A stretch of DNA of 64,000 nt, from the NCBI RefSeq assembly GCF_000204055.1, contig NW_006768765.1:166717-230716 (forward strand), given 5' to 3'. Shown here in pieces: positions 46,005 to 57,756 of this stretch. The notes under the pieces are model-generated. The model was not told the DNA's origin. It did not search any database and was given only the letters and a program-made list of their open reading frames with translations. This DNA comes from Melampsora larici-populina 98AG31 (lineage: Eukaryota; Basidiomycota; Pucciniomycetes; Pucciniales; Melampsoraceae). Within the stretch, counting starts at the first letter, position 1; every line of letters starts with the position of its first letter. Made by a program: the position numbers and the translations under genes.

Positions 46005-46090
46005 GTATTGCTTGAGGGAAATCAGCAAACATATTGCAAAGAAGTTGTGAACAAAATTCACAAGTCAAGGAAACTTCAAACCTGGACACC
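46005..46090 (-). repeat. Dispersed repeat R3 (GTGTCCA family)
   Basis: Minus-strand copy; reads GTGTCCAGGTTTG, TTTCCTTGA, TTGTTCACAA, CCCTCAAGCA. Inverted relative to R2 on the other side of the Helitron. Confidence 0.6.
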
Positions 46091-46865
46091 AAAATTTGGT
46101 TCAATTGGGTTCTGAACTGATTACTTCCCGTGGTGTGAGATTAGTTGATTTTGTTCATCTACTATCTGTGTAATAAGGGTGCTTTCCTTGATGAAAAAAT
46201 GTACAATATGTGCCTTATGTGGCTCATATTTTTTCTCTTCGGACCATGCCTGAATCCTTGGTGTGGAAACAGATAAAGGGGATTGAAGGATGCTCCCTGC
46301 AAAACCGGACGTTGTTAATATTATGAATCCTTGAGATTTTTAAGGAAAAAAATTATAATTTGATGTATTGATGTCAAAGTAACCATTACCTGTGTAGAAT
46401 AAGTTTGAGGACTGTAGATGATGATGATTTGAAGTGGATAAGAAAGTGATTGGATTAGTTTGATTAAAGATGATCAAACTTTGAAAGAAAAGACTTACAT
46501 TGGATGAGGTTTAGGTTGAGATTCAGCACGGGGAGTAGATTGAGTTTGCTTTGAAGGAGAAGAAGATTGTTGAAGTCAATATTGATAAAAAATCTTTGAT
46601 TAGGTGGTAGTCGGGAAATGAGTCATGACTGGCAAACCAAGTCAAATCTGTGATTGGGACTATGTACCATCATAAAAAGTCAGAAACATTAAGTACTCAA
46701 AACTATCAAATTTTTGAGCAGGTAAGGGGTTTTGCCTAGTTTTGTTCAAATTGATGGTTCTCCTTCAATGTTTATGATATGAATGGGTTTGATGATGGCT
46801 GATACTATGAAAGGGACTATTATGTGTGTATATATGCTTTGTACATACAGCAAATAGACAGGGCA

Positions 46866-46946
46866 TATCAAGGGTAACCTGTGAACCCATTGTGAACATA
46901 TTGTGAACCAAATCCACAATTGAAGGAAGTTGCAGACTTGGACACT
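46866..46946 (-). repeat. Dispersed repeat R4 (GTGTCCA family)
   Basis: Minus-strand copy, most like R1: GTGTCCAAGTC, CAACTTCCTTCAAT, GTTCACA repeated, TTACCCTTGA. Confidence 0.6.
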
Positions 46947-47508
46947 GCAACTTCCCTCAATATTTGGGTTTTGAACTAATCCTTTCTTGCGGTGTGACAA
47001 AACTCCTGACAACAGATACTGCGGCTTTCCACATTTCAAGTAAATTTCATCACATGTTGGTGTTGTGAAAGGCAGTGAAACATCTCAAGGACTTGTGATG
47101 AAACTCCAGACAGACAAAACAGGATAAAACCTGTCCTTGAGTTATGGGTGAAGCCGGGGACACACTTGGCGTTTTTTTTTTAGTGCTTTTTGCTTTTATT
47201 GCATACAACACTAGCTAAACAACTTAAATTAGAGAAAGACTATTTTACCTTGGAGAGACGGCCATATAGTCGGAGCAAGGGATTGTGTTGACTTTTTGGA
47301 CTTCAGATTATGAACTAGTTTTTTTTTTAAAAATTTATGACCACATTGTAATTTCCTCGTATTGAGAAACTTTTGTGTTGAAATGTGAATGTTATTATCT
47401 TTCCTTAAGGAATTGAGATAAATGAATCATTCAGAGTTGGAATATTGAATATTTGTAACTTTGTTGTTAATCATCTTTAGGCATTTAGCACCCGAAGGAG
47501 GCGATGAT

Positions 47509-47850
47509 AGGACCCCGGAAAGCTCCCCTTAAACCTCCCGACGTGTTTGGTATGATTTGAGTGGTCAAGATTTGGTCATGTTACCGACCAAACTGGTATG
47601 AAAATGGTTTGTTAGTCATTTATCTTACAGACGTGCCCGGTATGATTTTCAAAATCTCATCTTCATACCAACGTTTTTGGCACTGAATGGCACCAAAACA
47701 TAGCTTTGTAGCCCGGGGCTCACTTTTGGTACTGAAATGTTACCGACCAATTTGGTATGAAAGCTCCAAAAGTCCGGGATTTTTGGGTATGAAAATCCTC
47801 AAAATCCGGGTTTTACATCGGTTGGTTCAGGGGGAGCTTTCCGGGGTCCT
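47509..47850. mobile_element. 342-bp hAT-type MITE with perfect TIRs and target duplication
   Basis: Perfect 20-bp inverted repeats (47509-47528, 47831-47850; start AGGACCCCGGAAAG) extend with mismatches to about 32 bp. The 8-bp GCGATGAT stands directly outside both ends (47501-47508, 47851-47858). An 8-bp duplication is the sign of hAT-type insertion. The inside is non-coding and has two copies of GTTACCGACCAA followed by TTGGTATGA-like words. Confidence 0.95.
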
Positions 47851-48157
47851 GCGATGATCCTCTGCTTCTTTGCGTCTATGTGTGCACTAAGCACTCCCAG
47901 TTTTGGGATTCAGCGTTGAAGGTGCAAGTCATTTAGACTACAAAATTCTTCTGGTTTCACAACATTGCTGAGCAGGCATTTGGTCCTCCTTCCCAACCCC
48001 CTATCCTAGAGTCAACCGGAGTCACGGGGGAGAAGGGAAGTTGCTTGTGGTGTGAGGTAACAGAGATGAACCGTACCAAGTTATTGGATGGACCAAACAA
48101 GTACTTGTTTGAGCTAAGCATGGATCTGTCTCAGTGGAATTATCTCCACCGGACCCT

Positions 48158-48646
48158 TTAAATGGGATTGAACAGTCCGAGACCCTTGTTCTGCGGCTGT
48201 TCTCCTTGGTCTAGGTCCTGTATATAAGAATGGAAATGCATAAATCTTTTAGTTTCTAGTATGTAAGTAGCTAATAAAGGAAAAACTTTTGGAGTATCCA
48301 GCAATTTTGTTGTATTGTTCCAATTGACCTTGACACCCTCCTCTTTTATTCTTGTCCTTAGTCGTTTTCTTGCTTTCAAATATCTCCTGCAATAAAGTAA
48401 AAAGTGATGACTATTTTCGATCATTCCACACTTGGCACAATTTGGGGATTCAGTTAGGTTTCGTTTGAAGAGGTGAGCATTCAGCGGACTGTGGCCCGCT
48501 CTAAGTTGACAATTTGTGGCTGTTCCTCCTTTTTCAAGACCTGCAAGGCTTTCAGCAATCAATTTAAGGTTAGTAGTAAAGGCATTTTTCCCCGGTCTAA
48601 AAGGAAAGTCTTTAACATCGAAATTTTCTCTTGTTCTCTTTTTCAA
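48158..48646 (-). pseudogene. LINE 3' relic (C-terminal zinc motif of reverse transcriptase ORF)
   Basis: The minus-strand frame has TNCQLRAGHSPLNAHL followed by CAKCGMIENSHHFLLYC, the C-terminal Cys/His segment that ends the RT/RNase H ORF of many fungal non-LTR retrotransposons. A stop lies upstream and no RT core is present, so it is a 5'-truncated copy, which is usual for LINEs. I see no clear poly(A) end. Confidence 0.7.
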
Positions 48647-48955
48647 ACTACCAATGCTTGTGGGCAGGGGTGCAGGGTTGACTGGGTTACTTAGCGGTTT
48701 GCCAGGGGCTTATCTCCGCAGGAACTCAAAAGTCACTGTTGAGGTTCAATCAACACAAGCATACAAGTGCTGTTTCCTGGATTATGCTTATGGCAGATTC
48801 ACCCCAATCTTCTTACATATATATACAATAACAAACTATCTTCGATCAGTCTTCTTTTCCTCATCTATGAAAAGAAGACTGTGAGTGAACTCCTTTTCTT
48901 TATTCCTTATTCTTGATCTTTGTGACCTTATCTGACCTATGTTATCTTATCCTAG

Positions 48956-49113
48956 TCCTAGTTGTTATCTTTGTTAGACCCAAGATAAGGCTCTGAGATA
49001 TTCTGTTTCCCCAACTTTGGTATTTTTCATTATCTATGAAAAGAAGACTTCCTAGTTGTTATCTTTGTTAGACCCAAGATAAGGCTCTGAGATATTTTGT
49101 TTTCCCCAACTTA
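48956..49113. repeat. Duplicated 64-bp block
   Basis: TCCTAGTTGTTATCTTTG and what follows occur at 48956-49019 and 49050-49113 (period 94), nearly identical. Confidence 0.8.
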
Positions 49114-49372
49114 GACCGTGTTCCAAGACTTTCTCAGTCAAATTTTACATCAGTATTCCTTATAGGAGCATACCGGGGTCCTGATGGCGCCCAATTTACC
49201 CATCCTGCTGCACATATGTAGACTGGGTGCTATGGCTCAGGTGTGTAATGATCAATGCTTTATGACCAATTATACTTACAATCATTTTCCCGTGCTCAAT
49301 TGAAGAGTAGTTGAAAATGTCTACAAGACTTGGAATACGGTCTGTGATAAATGTTCCTGTGACAAAGAGGAA

Positions 49373-49833
49373 CTGATATGTGCTATAAGTTAGATAAGGA
49401 TCACTTGAAGTTCTCCTGTTATAGGAATGAACTCTGACCTGATATGCGCTATAAGTTAGATAAGGATCACTTGAAGTTCTCCTGTTATAGGAATGAACTC
49501 TGACCTATAATGTAGATAGATTTGATAAAGTAGAGCACACGATGTGAAGGTGAGCTCTCAGTGATCTAAGTGAAAGATAGGTTTCTCTTTCCAAAGATTA
49601 TTAATTACCTGATATGTGCTATAAGTTAGATAAGGATCACTTGAAGTTCTCCTGTTATAGGAATGAACTCTGACCTACAACAAGTAAGAGAAAAATACAA
49701 ATATAAATATGACAGATAAGTCTCGATTCTTCTATTATTGATAACAAAAGTAAATACCTATAATGTAGATAGATTTGATAAAGTAGAGCACACGATGTTA
49801 AGGTGAGCTCTCAGTGATCTAAGTGAAAGATAG
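49373..49833. repeat. Interleaved repeats of 66 and 77 bp
   Basis: A 66-bp unit (starts CTGATATGTGCTATAAG) is present at 49373, 49439 and 49609. A 77-bp unit (starts CCTATAATGTAGATAG) is present at 49504 and 49757. They alternate, and TTTCTCTTTCCAAAGAT follows twice (about 49582 and 49898), which points to stepwise segmental duplication. Confidence 0.85.
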
Positions 49834-51383
49834 CTACAATGTTATAACAGTTAGTTGGATACATAATATGAAAAGGTTCTAAGATAGGATACGTACGTTT
49901 CTCTTTCCAAAGATGAGGAAAGAGAAAACGTTACAAATGAAGAGTAACTATCTTATAAAGGCTTTCAGATACATTGACGTCATAGTAAGTGTTTTCATTT
50001 CGTCATAGCTTTCGTAACATGTAATTAGTTAATTGTGACTCCTCGCTTCTAATCTTCATCTTCTCATCCTGAGTCGATTGGACACCAACAGTAGTTGCTT
50101 GATGTTTGCAGTGAAGCCGAGAAAGTTTTGAAATCAAAGTGGCTATATTTCCCCGGTGGTTTTGATCAAAGTTCACGAGGAAGAGGAATTCAAGTGTCTG
50201 GAATCTGGATGCACTTAATTACTTGGACTGCTTTGATGGTGTTGAGTTGGGATTCAGTTGTTAACGACGAAACCAAAAGGACGGCATGGGCGTGACCAAA
50301 ATAAGTTTACTGAAATGTCTGACATGGCTCGTCACCCTCGACCATTTCAAAGACCCGCCAGATGTCCATCCCGCTGGGTCTGAGACCTCAGCTTTACATC
50401 TGCTTTGACTGAATGTGACTGATTCTAAAAAACCCTGAGTAGAGTAGACTAGTTCTCTATGGGTCGTTTGAGGACATGATCCCGCTCAGGCTCACGGGGT
50501 GCTCACGCGCCCTCGGCTCAAGAGGAGTTTTGTTAAGCCCATCCACAGGGTGCACATGGGTCTTGCGGCTCAGCCTAGAGCATCATACCAGCGCTTGGGT
50601 TCACTAAATCGGGACGCATGATGCGTTTCCGCTTGAGCGGTTGCAAAGGCAGTCCCGATAGTCATGTGGCCGGACGACACTGGCGTGATCAGGCCGAGAT
50701 TGACCGAATTCAGTTCAATCAAGACCCCACTCGCCGCCCGATGTAAGCTTATTAGGATGTTGAACCCCCGACAAACCCAACATAACTTTCTTCCTGGCAT
50801 GTCATGTTTGTTTTCCTTCACAAACCCCAGTGTGCCTTTTCTCCCTTGAAATAACGTGTTGTAAGCGCTGTTGAGAAACTCCTTATCAAGTTCGACAAAG
50901 ATGGACCCTCATTCCAAAGCTTCCCTCGTGCCTGCGCGTCCACTGCAAGGGTTCTTTTTTGTATATCGCTCAGGAAGATTTGAAATGCATACATTGTTCA
51001 ATTTGGACCCCTCTATTATTCTCTCAAGTAAAGGTCTTGACCCCATGAGTAGTCGCAACGCTGTCAGGACTAGCAGCCCGGAGACGAACCAGACCCTCGG
51101 TAATCCTTGTGATCCCGGGTTTCTTTTATCTCACCCTAGCCCAATATATTGTGCGAGATTGTAGAGGAATATAAAATGTCTGTTAAACTAACCCTTGAAA
51201 TCTCGACATAATTTCCTACCCAGTGCCTATCAATAGCCGGATCTCAAAATCCAAAAATCTTAACCCTCTGTGTAAAGCTTCATATACCATTTTTTTTTCT
51301 CGTTATTCTTTTGAAAACGCCATCAACATCATATAATCTCAGAGCAATAGTTCAAAAATTCCATCAAACCACTTCAGAAAAAC

Positions 51384-52609
51384 ATGTTTAAATCCTTTTT
51401 TGCCGTAGTCCTCTGTGTAGTCTTCGCCAGTGTCTCTCAGATCGCAGCCGACAGGGATCCATCGGGAGCGTACATTAGTTCTGGGAGTAAGTTTCCTTTC
51501 CTCTTCTTGACAACGAGGCTTCATGAAGTCAACCGGCTTGATATGAAATTAACAGATTCGTTCACATCTACGTAGAGACGTGCTCACAAGCCTGGCTTCC
51601 ACCACTGCCGAGAAGCCACGACAGAGGAATTAGTAAGAACCCTCTGTGATGTGTGACTATGTACCTCAAAAAGATTTATCCCAAATCTCATGACGCGTCT
51701 CAATTCTTCCGGTCTTTTGCTCGACAGACTGCATCGGCGGTGGTAACTGGTACGTGTGTCAAAGAAGCGGAGTTGCTCAGGAGTACGGTCGAAAAGCACC
51801 TAGTTGAGTGCTTTCTAATACACACATAAGCGGGTTGAGCGTGGAATCTCGGGTTTCTCACCTTCACCTGTTTCACCACTTCCTCTCTGTCTTCACAATC
51901 ACAAAGGACTGATTGATTTTGTTATTTGTGCTCTTTGCTTTGACTTACTTCAGATGGTAAGGTTTGTACCAGTAATGGGGCCAGTATCAAGGACCAAGTG
52001 TGCATTGGAGGCTTTCAAAGCTTTAATGGCTTTGGTAAGTCAGGTTTTCTATCAGTTTTAATCCCATCTCACTTGATCTATAAGATTTCTTTTGGGTTGT
52101 TATTTTGACTTTTTATGGAATTCTTTTCAACAGTCGAATGTTTTCCGGACGCCGACAGAAGCCGAACCGTCCGTTGCAAAAGTGTAGAAGCAATGTGTAT
52201 GTTATGATTCCGTCTTGAAAACCCTGATTCAAAGCCCTTTTTGAGATTTGATCTGGTGACTGATATGTACTGGTTTGGTTTGATCTCTTGATAATCAAAG
52301 TTGCTGCGGGGGGTGATTGTGATAAATGAGGAATAATTTCTTGACTTTCAACATACGCACATGTCTATTGTGTTTGATTGCCTGTTTTCTTTCTTTCTTT
52401 GAATAATATTTGTACCAGATTTTAGTTCTTCCCTGTGGAAAGGCATGTTGCGATCTGAAGGCGGGTTTCTTTTCCTTACTCTTCCTTCCAATCAAGCAAA
52501 GACTTGTCTCTTTCCATCTGATTCCTACCTTGTGATTGTAAAATAAATCCATCTCATTGTGTTTTCAGACTCGAAGGCTTGTGTGGGTCCGACCTATCTG
52601 TCACAGTAA
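51384..52609 (+). CDS. Small secreted cysteine-rich protein (95 aa, four exons)
   Basis: Exons 51384-51486, 51954-52034, 52134-52196 and 52569-52609 sum to 288 nt, with canonical GT-AG introns (GTAAGT, GTAAGT, GTATGT). The first 22 residues form a clear signal peptide (MFKSFFAVVLCVVFASVSQI, cut near AADR). The mature part is about 73 residues with five Cys, in KVCTS, QVCIG, VECFP, VRCKS and KACVG, spaced as in disulphide-bonded extracellular proteins. No known domain is recognised. In a rust-like fungus such genes are often effector candidates, but nothing here shows that. The introns are long for this window (467, 99 and 372 bp). Confidence 0.75.
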
Positions 52610-53058
52610 GCCTCGATGGTAAATAAGCTTGAGGTCCAACTGGCAATGTATTCACGGCCGGCAACCAGTTGGCTTTCTCAGCTTTCTCAGCTTTGCTCAA
52701 AGAGATCGACTGAAACTCTAACAGCCTGAATGGTCAACAACTGGACAAATCACTGTGCAAAAAAGAGAAGGGTTTTTTTCACACCTCTTCAAACTTATCC
52801 AAAAAGTAAAATCCGTGATTATAATCCTCGATTCTTCTACATATGTGATGAAAGAATCATGATGAATATAAATTCAAAATCATCTAACCCAAGAGTTTCC
52901 AAAAATAGATTTTAGAAACGATGATATCTAACCGGTGATGATGACAATCCGAATCAGAAGAAGACCTGACAAACCAATACATATATACCAACAAGATCAT
53001 CCGAAAAAGAACCTTCATGCAAAAAAATACAACAAGAAATATCATTGAACAAAACAGT
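52610..53058. other. Intergenic, convergent 3' ends
   Basis: Lies between the 3' ends of the plus-strand secreted protein gene and the minus-strand ChaC-like gene. No gene or clear terminator structure seen. Confidence 0.4.
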
Positions 53059-54236
53059 TCATGAATCTAAACTTGAGACTAATTCAGTTAATCTTTCCAA
53101 GTAAGGATCTTTAACACCTTCCCAAAGTTTATGAACTTCAGTATTCAAATTGTACAAGTAATCCTACAAGATCCAATAGAAAGAAAATGATCAATCAATC
53201 ATCAAGAAGATCGATTCCAAAGATAAATGAGACTTTACCTTATTAGGTCCTGAAGGTCCTACACTTTTATAAATCAACTCTGATAATTCATCTAAAGGAG
53301 TCACACCAGCAAAACTAGGATTATCAGTATGACCAACATAAACTGAAGCCTGCAAAAACAATCCAATCAATCCGATCAGCTTCATCCTTGATCAAAAGAA
53401 ACAAGATTCCAAACCTTTGTAAGAAGACTCTCGTTTCCATCTGTTTGATTGTATACAGAGACTTCAATCATTTCATATCCATCCTTTTCTCTTTCATCTA
53501 AATACTCTTTGACTTCTTTTTCATAAATCGGATTGATGGTATATACTACTCCCCAGACTACATTTGATACAAACAAATCTGAATCTGTTAAGCTTGTCCA
53601 TTCTTCTGTTGGTACTAAGGTGACTACTCTACCAGGTTTCTTTTTTTCATAAAGTCAAAGGTAAACATCTTTGATCAGTTGTTGTATACAATTGGTTTTG
53701 GACCATAGCTGAATGTGATATTGGATCCTTACCTCGATTGTACCTCTATGATCATGTGAAGATTCTTTACATCAAAAAATTAGATTCATCGAATTGTGCA
53801 ATCAAAAGAAACACAGAACCAAACAGAACCAACAAAGAATAACCAAATCAAATAAATTACTGAATTCAAATCAAACCCAAATCCTAATCAATGAGAAAGT
53901 TTGTGAGTATGATAGACTTACGAGCAAACCGACGAACAAAGCCTTTAATAAATCCAATCTGACGATCAACAAAATGAGGTGGAGGTTTCCAAATCAAAGC
54001 TAATCGATCCAAACCCCCATCAACACCATCGTTTTAAAAATAATCAAAACCATCATTCACAGTCATATCAAAAAGATGACTTACATCCATACCTAATCTT
54101 TCGAAATTATTACATGTGTATCAGTTCAATTGAAATCAAAAACAGACCAAAAAAAAACAAGAAAGACTTACCCAAAGATTTTGAATGGATTCGAATGCTG
54201 AGCCTTACTTTCTAGGTTATAATCTTCATTAATCAT
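53059..54236 (-). CDS. ChaC-type gamma-glutamylcyclotransferase (207 aa, seven exons)
   Basis: Exons 54236-54172, 54092-54085, 53999-53922, 53764-53733, 53639-53415, 53349-53239 and 53163-53059 sum to 624 nt. The protein begins with FGYGSLIWKPPPHF, the substrate-loop motif of the family, then HDHRGTIEKPGRVVTLVP, VWGVVYTI, YLDEREKDGYE with the likely catalytic Glu, and YVGHTDNPSF and GPSGPNKDYL. ChaC enzymes split glutathione into 5-oxoproline and Cys-Gly in the cytosol. The length is usual for the family. Exon 2 has only 8 nt, and leaving it out would break the frame and the FGYGS motif. Intron 5 uses the weaker donor GTTTGG. All splice joins restore conserved motifs, so the model is firm. 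Confidence 0.9.
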
Positions 54237-54395
54237 TTCGTTAATTTATCGTTCGTTCATCAACTGTTTCTTTTGGATAATCCCTGTGTTCTTTTTGATC
54301 GATATGATATGTAAAATATCTCTGATCAACTGCGGCACAGTCATCTCCCCATCGCTTATTAGGGCGTCTCAAGTTGAAAGTTTTTGACTTTCATT

Positions 54396-54415
54396 TCACA
54401 CTTGGACCCTGTTCG
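54396..54415 (+). repeat. Left subterminal 20-bp motif of the Harbinger element
   Basis: TCACACTTGGACCCTGTTCG, 21 bp inside the left TIR; identical copy at 61206-61225. Confidence 0.85.
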
Positions 54416-54523
54416 TATTTTTCATTTACTAGCTCCAAGTGATCGAATCAAACAGAGGCTTAGGGCCTCTGAGCTCAGGTAACGATAAGCGGCTCGTGAT
54501 GCTGGAACACGAGGCCCCAGAGG

Positions 54524-54546
54524 AATGGCCCTTTTTGGGCCATTCT
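54524..54546. other. Perfect 9-bp hairpin in the 5' region of the 632-aa gene
   Basis: GAATGGCCC, loop TTTTT, GGGCCATTC. It lies about 160 bp before the ATG at 54707. Confidence 0.7.
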
Positions 54547-54706
54547 AAACCCATGATATATGCTGAGACTTATGTTATGTACACGATTTATTATGTGGTA
54601 CTTAGCGTAATCTGTGGTACCCCTTTTCCTTCTCTTCTCAGCCATTTTCCATCTTTCCATCTCATCTGTCTATTCAACTTCAATTGCACCAACATGTGCG
54701 TTCACT

Positions 54707-56756
54707 ATGCATATGCAACGCTCTCAATCCTCTCAATCAACCTCCGAGTCACATTCTCCCTCTTTCCCTTACAACAATACTCAAACCAACAACTACAGCC
54801 AGGCACCCTACATATTCACCCGATATACGAGCTCTCCTTTGCTCCATCAACGTGAGCCGACTCCAACTGGTACCTCTTCTCACAATCACTCTTTCGATCG
54901 GCGTGGCCCAACTCCGACCGGTACCTACCTTTCTCCCTCTCCCAATGTTCATCAACAATCGTTTACTGCCCAACCGGCACCGACACCGACGAATTTCATA
55001 CATCACAGTAACCATCAATCAATTGCCCCGATCATATTGCCCAGGCCATTGCTTAATCTCAATCCCTTGTTAAATCAATCCCAACCTCCTCCAATTACTT
55101 TCAGCCGCTACGTCCATCAAAGTCAGAGCAAGAGCAATCATTATCAACCATCTGATCTGATCATATCGCCAAGCCCATCAGTCAAGTCCCTTCCATCTCG
55201 CGGCGAGTCACAGCCAAATTTAACGCATAGCCCATGTTTTGAAAGACAAGATTATCTGAACATAATCGATTATCTCTCAAATCCAAAGAACTACAACATA
55301 TTGTTTGGAGCTGGAAAGAAAACGGAGATCAAGGGTCAATCATTGAGTTCTACTGGGTCTTGGGATGTCTTCGCCACTCACATCAATTCACTGTACAATC
55401 AACGCATGAAAAATCCTTCAAACTCAATGGCACTAAGCGGAAGTGATCTTTGGCAACGTTTCATCAGATACCGCCGCGCGTACGCAGTCGCAAAGGCCAA
55501 GGCCAAACGCACCGGCTCAGGTGTCACTGACAAAGACCGATTGGAAGGGATCAACACAACGACACTCAAAGGAGAGGCTAATTGCCCTTGTTTCGATGAG
55601 ATGGATGCGCTTTTTGGTGAGAAAGCTAATATCACTGTGTTAGGTACAATGGACAGTAGCCTAATTACAACAGATGTGGAGGATTCGGGCTCAGAAGACT
55701 CTGACATCGAATCTTTGACTGAGCTCAACAAGGACAAGCAACAACGTGAGTTACAGAGTTACCCATTCAATCGGCGATTTCTGACATCAACTCATTTATT
55801 ATTTATCTTTATTCTCATAGAATCAAATACTAAAGTTCTCCCAACTGTGATGAGTCGCACTTCGACTTTGGCCAGAGTCATCGACAAAGGAAATGGTCAT
55901 CAGTCATCGGGGGTAGTCCAAACTCCAGGTTGGTTGACTAACTATCAACTCATCAGTTTGATCTAACTTCTATTTTTGGTTGGATCACTGACTTTTTTCT
56001 CTAGGTCTCATTTCTGATCTCGATGAAGTCTTTCAACCTCTTCGATTGACGGTAGAAAACTTGAACAGTTTAATGGACGATCCTCCGAGTGTTTGGGATA
56101 ACATCCCTATCGCTAAAAACCTGTCACCGGCCAGTAATCCTTCCAACGTCCTTCCGCTGCCCTCTGAAGATCCCATTCCAGGCAACTCGCAATCAGTCAG
56201 CGAATCTCGTTCGTCCGTCCCCAAAAATGATCAACCTAAACGTCAAATTGCAACTACGCGTCAGTCAAAGACCAAAGAGAAGCCAGATTCAGATTCAGCT
56301 CTTGCAGCAAATCCTAAACCTCCCATTGTAGCACCCCCGAAATCAGAATCAAAGAATCCGTTGGCACAAGCCCTCTTAGCAATCAGCCAGTCGAAGGCAC
56401 AAATGTACGAAGTCACAAATAAGCGGGAGCTAGACCTGGAGGAACGTATGATAGAGAATGAAGCAAAAAAATTGAAGAATGAAGACTATCGAATGTTGCA
56501 AGAGATCGCCGCTGACAAACATAAGCAGGAACAACAAGAAAAGAAGGAGAAGCAAGAAGAACTTGCGGTCAGCTTACAACTTGCTTGGGATAAAGAAAAA
56601 TTTCTCCATGAAAAACAGGAAAGAGTTCAAGACAAACGTATTGAACAGATGAATAGGTGGTTAGCTGAAGGGAAGTCGGTCGCAGACGTAGGACTGCTTT
56701 TGGAGATGAGTGGTTTGGCTCATCCCAAGGAGCCAAGCAGTTTGGCTCAGCCATAA
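54707..56756 (+). CDS. Harbinger-associated protein 1 (632 aa, three exons)
   Basis: Exons 54707-55745, 55821-55928 and 56005-56756 sum to 1899 nt. I chose the ATG at 54707; the frame is open further up (to 54614) but with no ATG, so an apparent hydrophobic N-terminus is leader sequence. The first 180 residues are Pro/Ser/Thr/Asn-rich. A conserved-looking domain follows (YLNIIDYLSNPKNYNILFG, WDVFATHINSLYN, LWQRFIRYRRAY), of a kind that resembles SANT/trihelix DNA-binding regions. Acidic segments come next, then a long coiled coil (about residues 490-600: ERMIENEAKKLKNEDYRML and onward). It probably binds element DNA or the DDE protein; that is inference from its place inside the TIRs. Confidence 0.8.
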
Positions 56757-57756
56757 AGTTGGATCATTTCATATCTTTTTTCTGTCATGTTTTTGCTCGA
56801 TTGATTTTCCACTTGTCCTTATCCTTGTCTCTTTTTTTTCCCAGTTTATGTTTAATTCACTTCTGTCTGTCATTCATCAATATCTCGTTCCTCTTGTCTT
56901 ATCCTTATCCTCATCTGTTTTTTCTGTCATGTTTTTGATTTTCCTGGTTTATGTTATTTCATTCACTTCACTCATTAATAACTCCAGTTTGATGCTGTGT
57001 CGCCAGTTTGTATCCTCATCTCACAATTCATCTCACGATATGTTTTTTTATTTAATTGCTTTATGTTTTATTCACTTCACTCATTCTTTTGATGATGTGT
57101 AACCCCTTTTTGTTCTATTCTCTCGTTTAGTCTTGTATTCATTGTATCCAATTTCACTACACTCGTTAATCAATACCTTACACTTGTTGATACATTTTTT
57201 TGGCCCCATCGTTTCCCAGCTCGCCTCGGTCATAATCTTATATTTCCAAGAGTTGATTGGATCAAGGTGCCTTGATTGCGCACACCCCTTCAATGAGTAG
57301 ATTTCCCCAAGGAGTTCTTGATTGCGCGCGCTGTAAACTTGAATTGATACCTTTTGAAAAAGCTTGATCAGGAAACTCGATCAAAGGCTGAAAGTTGAAT
57401 ATCGATCACGAACTTGATAATCAAACTAAATCAAAGGCCAAACAACACCATGGAATCAAGCTGTATGTCCACCTATCCACCTTTCCACCTCAAGATCAAC
57501 CGTCTATTGATGATGTCATCAAAATATCTTGGCACTGATGTAATTCACTATTTAAGTCAACATCATCACTTATCTGCTTTTTCGTCACCTTCACCTTCAT
57601 AGTCTGTCTCTATTTTTGTTATACTTGAGTTTCACTTTCTACTCACTCTATTCACATCAAGTCTGTCTCTCTATATTTTCTACTCGAGTTTCACTTACAA
57701 CCTATTCTATCTCGATCTTCATCTACCTTCAAATTCTCTATCTAACTATTTCAGCG
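56757..57756. other. Spacer inside the Harbinger element
   Basis: T-rich with repeated TTCTGTCATG, TTATCCTTATCC and TTCACTTCACTCATT words. No gene. The last 150 bp are pyrimidine-rich leader of the Myb-like gene. Confidence 0.5.

Larger units (their letters stand above)
45815..47508. other. AT-rich flank of the Helitron
   Basis: No gene. Contains repeat copies R3 and R4, each near the end of a non-coding stretch. The rest is plain AT-rich DNA. Confidence 0.4.
48647..51383. other. Repeat-rich intergenic region
   Basis: No gene is supported. Holds the tandem duplications listed at 48956-49113 and 49373-49833. AGGACCCCGG is found again in inverted form at 49182-49191 and may be the end of another element of the MITE type at 47509. 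The part from 50000 to 51383 shows only unrelated short ORFs. Confidence 0.4.

Noticed and set aside
49373..49833. CRISPR-like array
   Set aside because: Units are of unequal size and interleaved, without regular spacers, in a fungal genome.
54614..54706. Signal-peptide-like N-terminus before the 632-aa Harbinger protein
   Set aside because: The frame opens at GTG, with no ATG before 54707; the protein is nuclear in character, so this is leader sequence.
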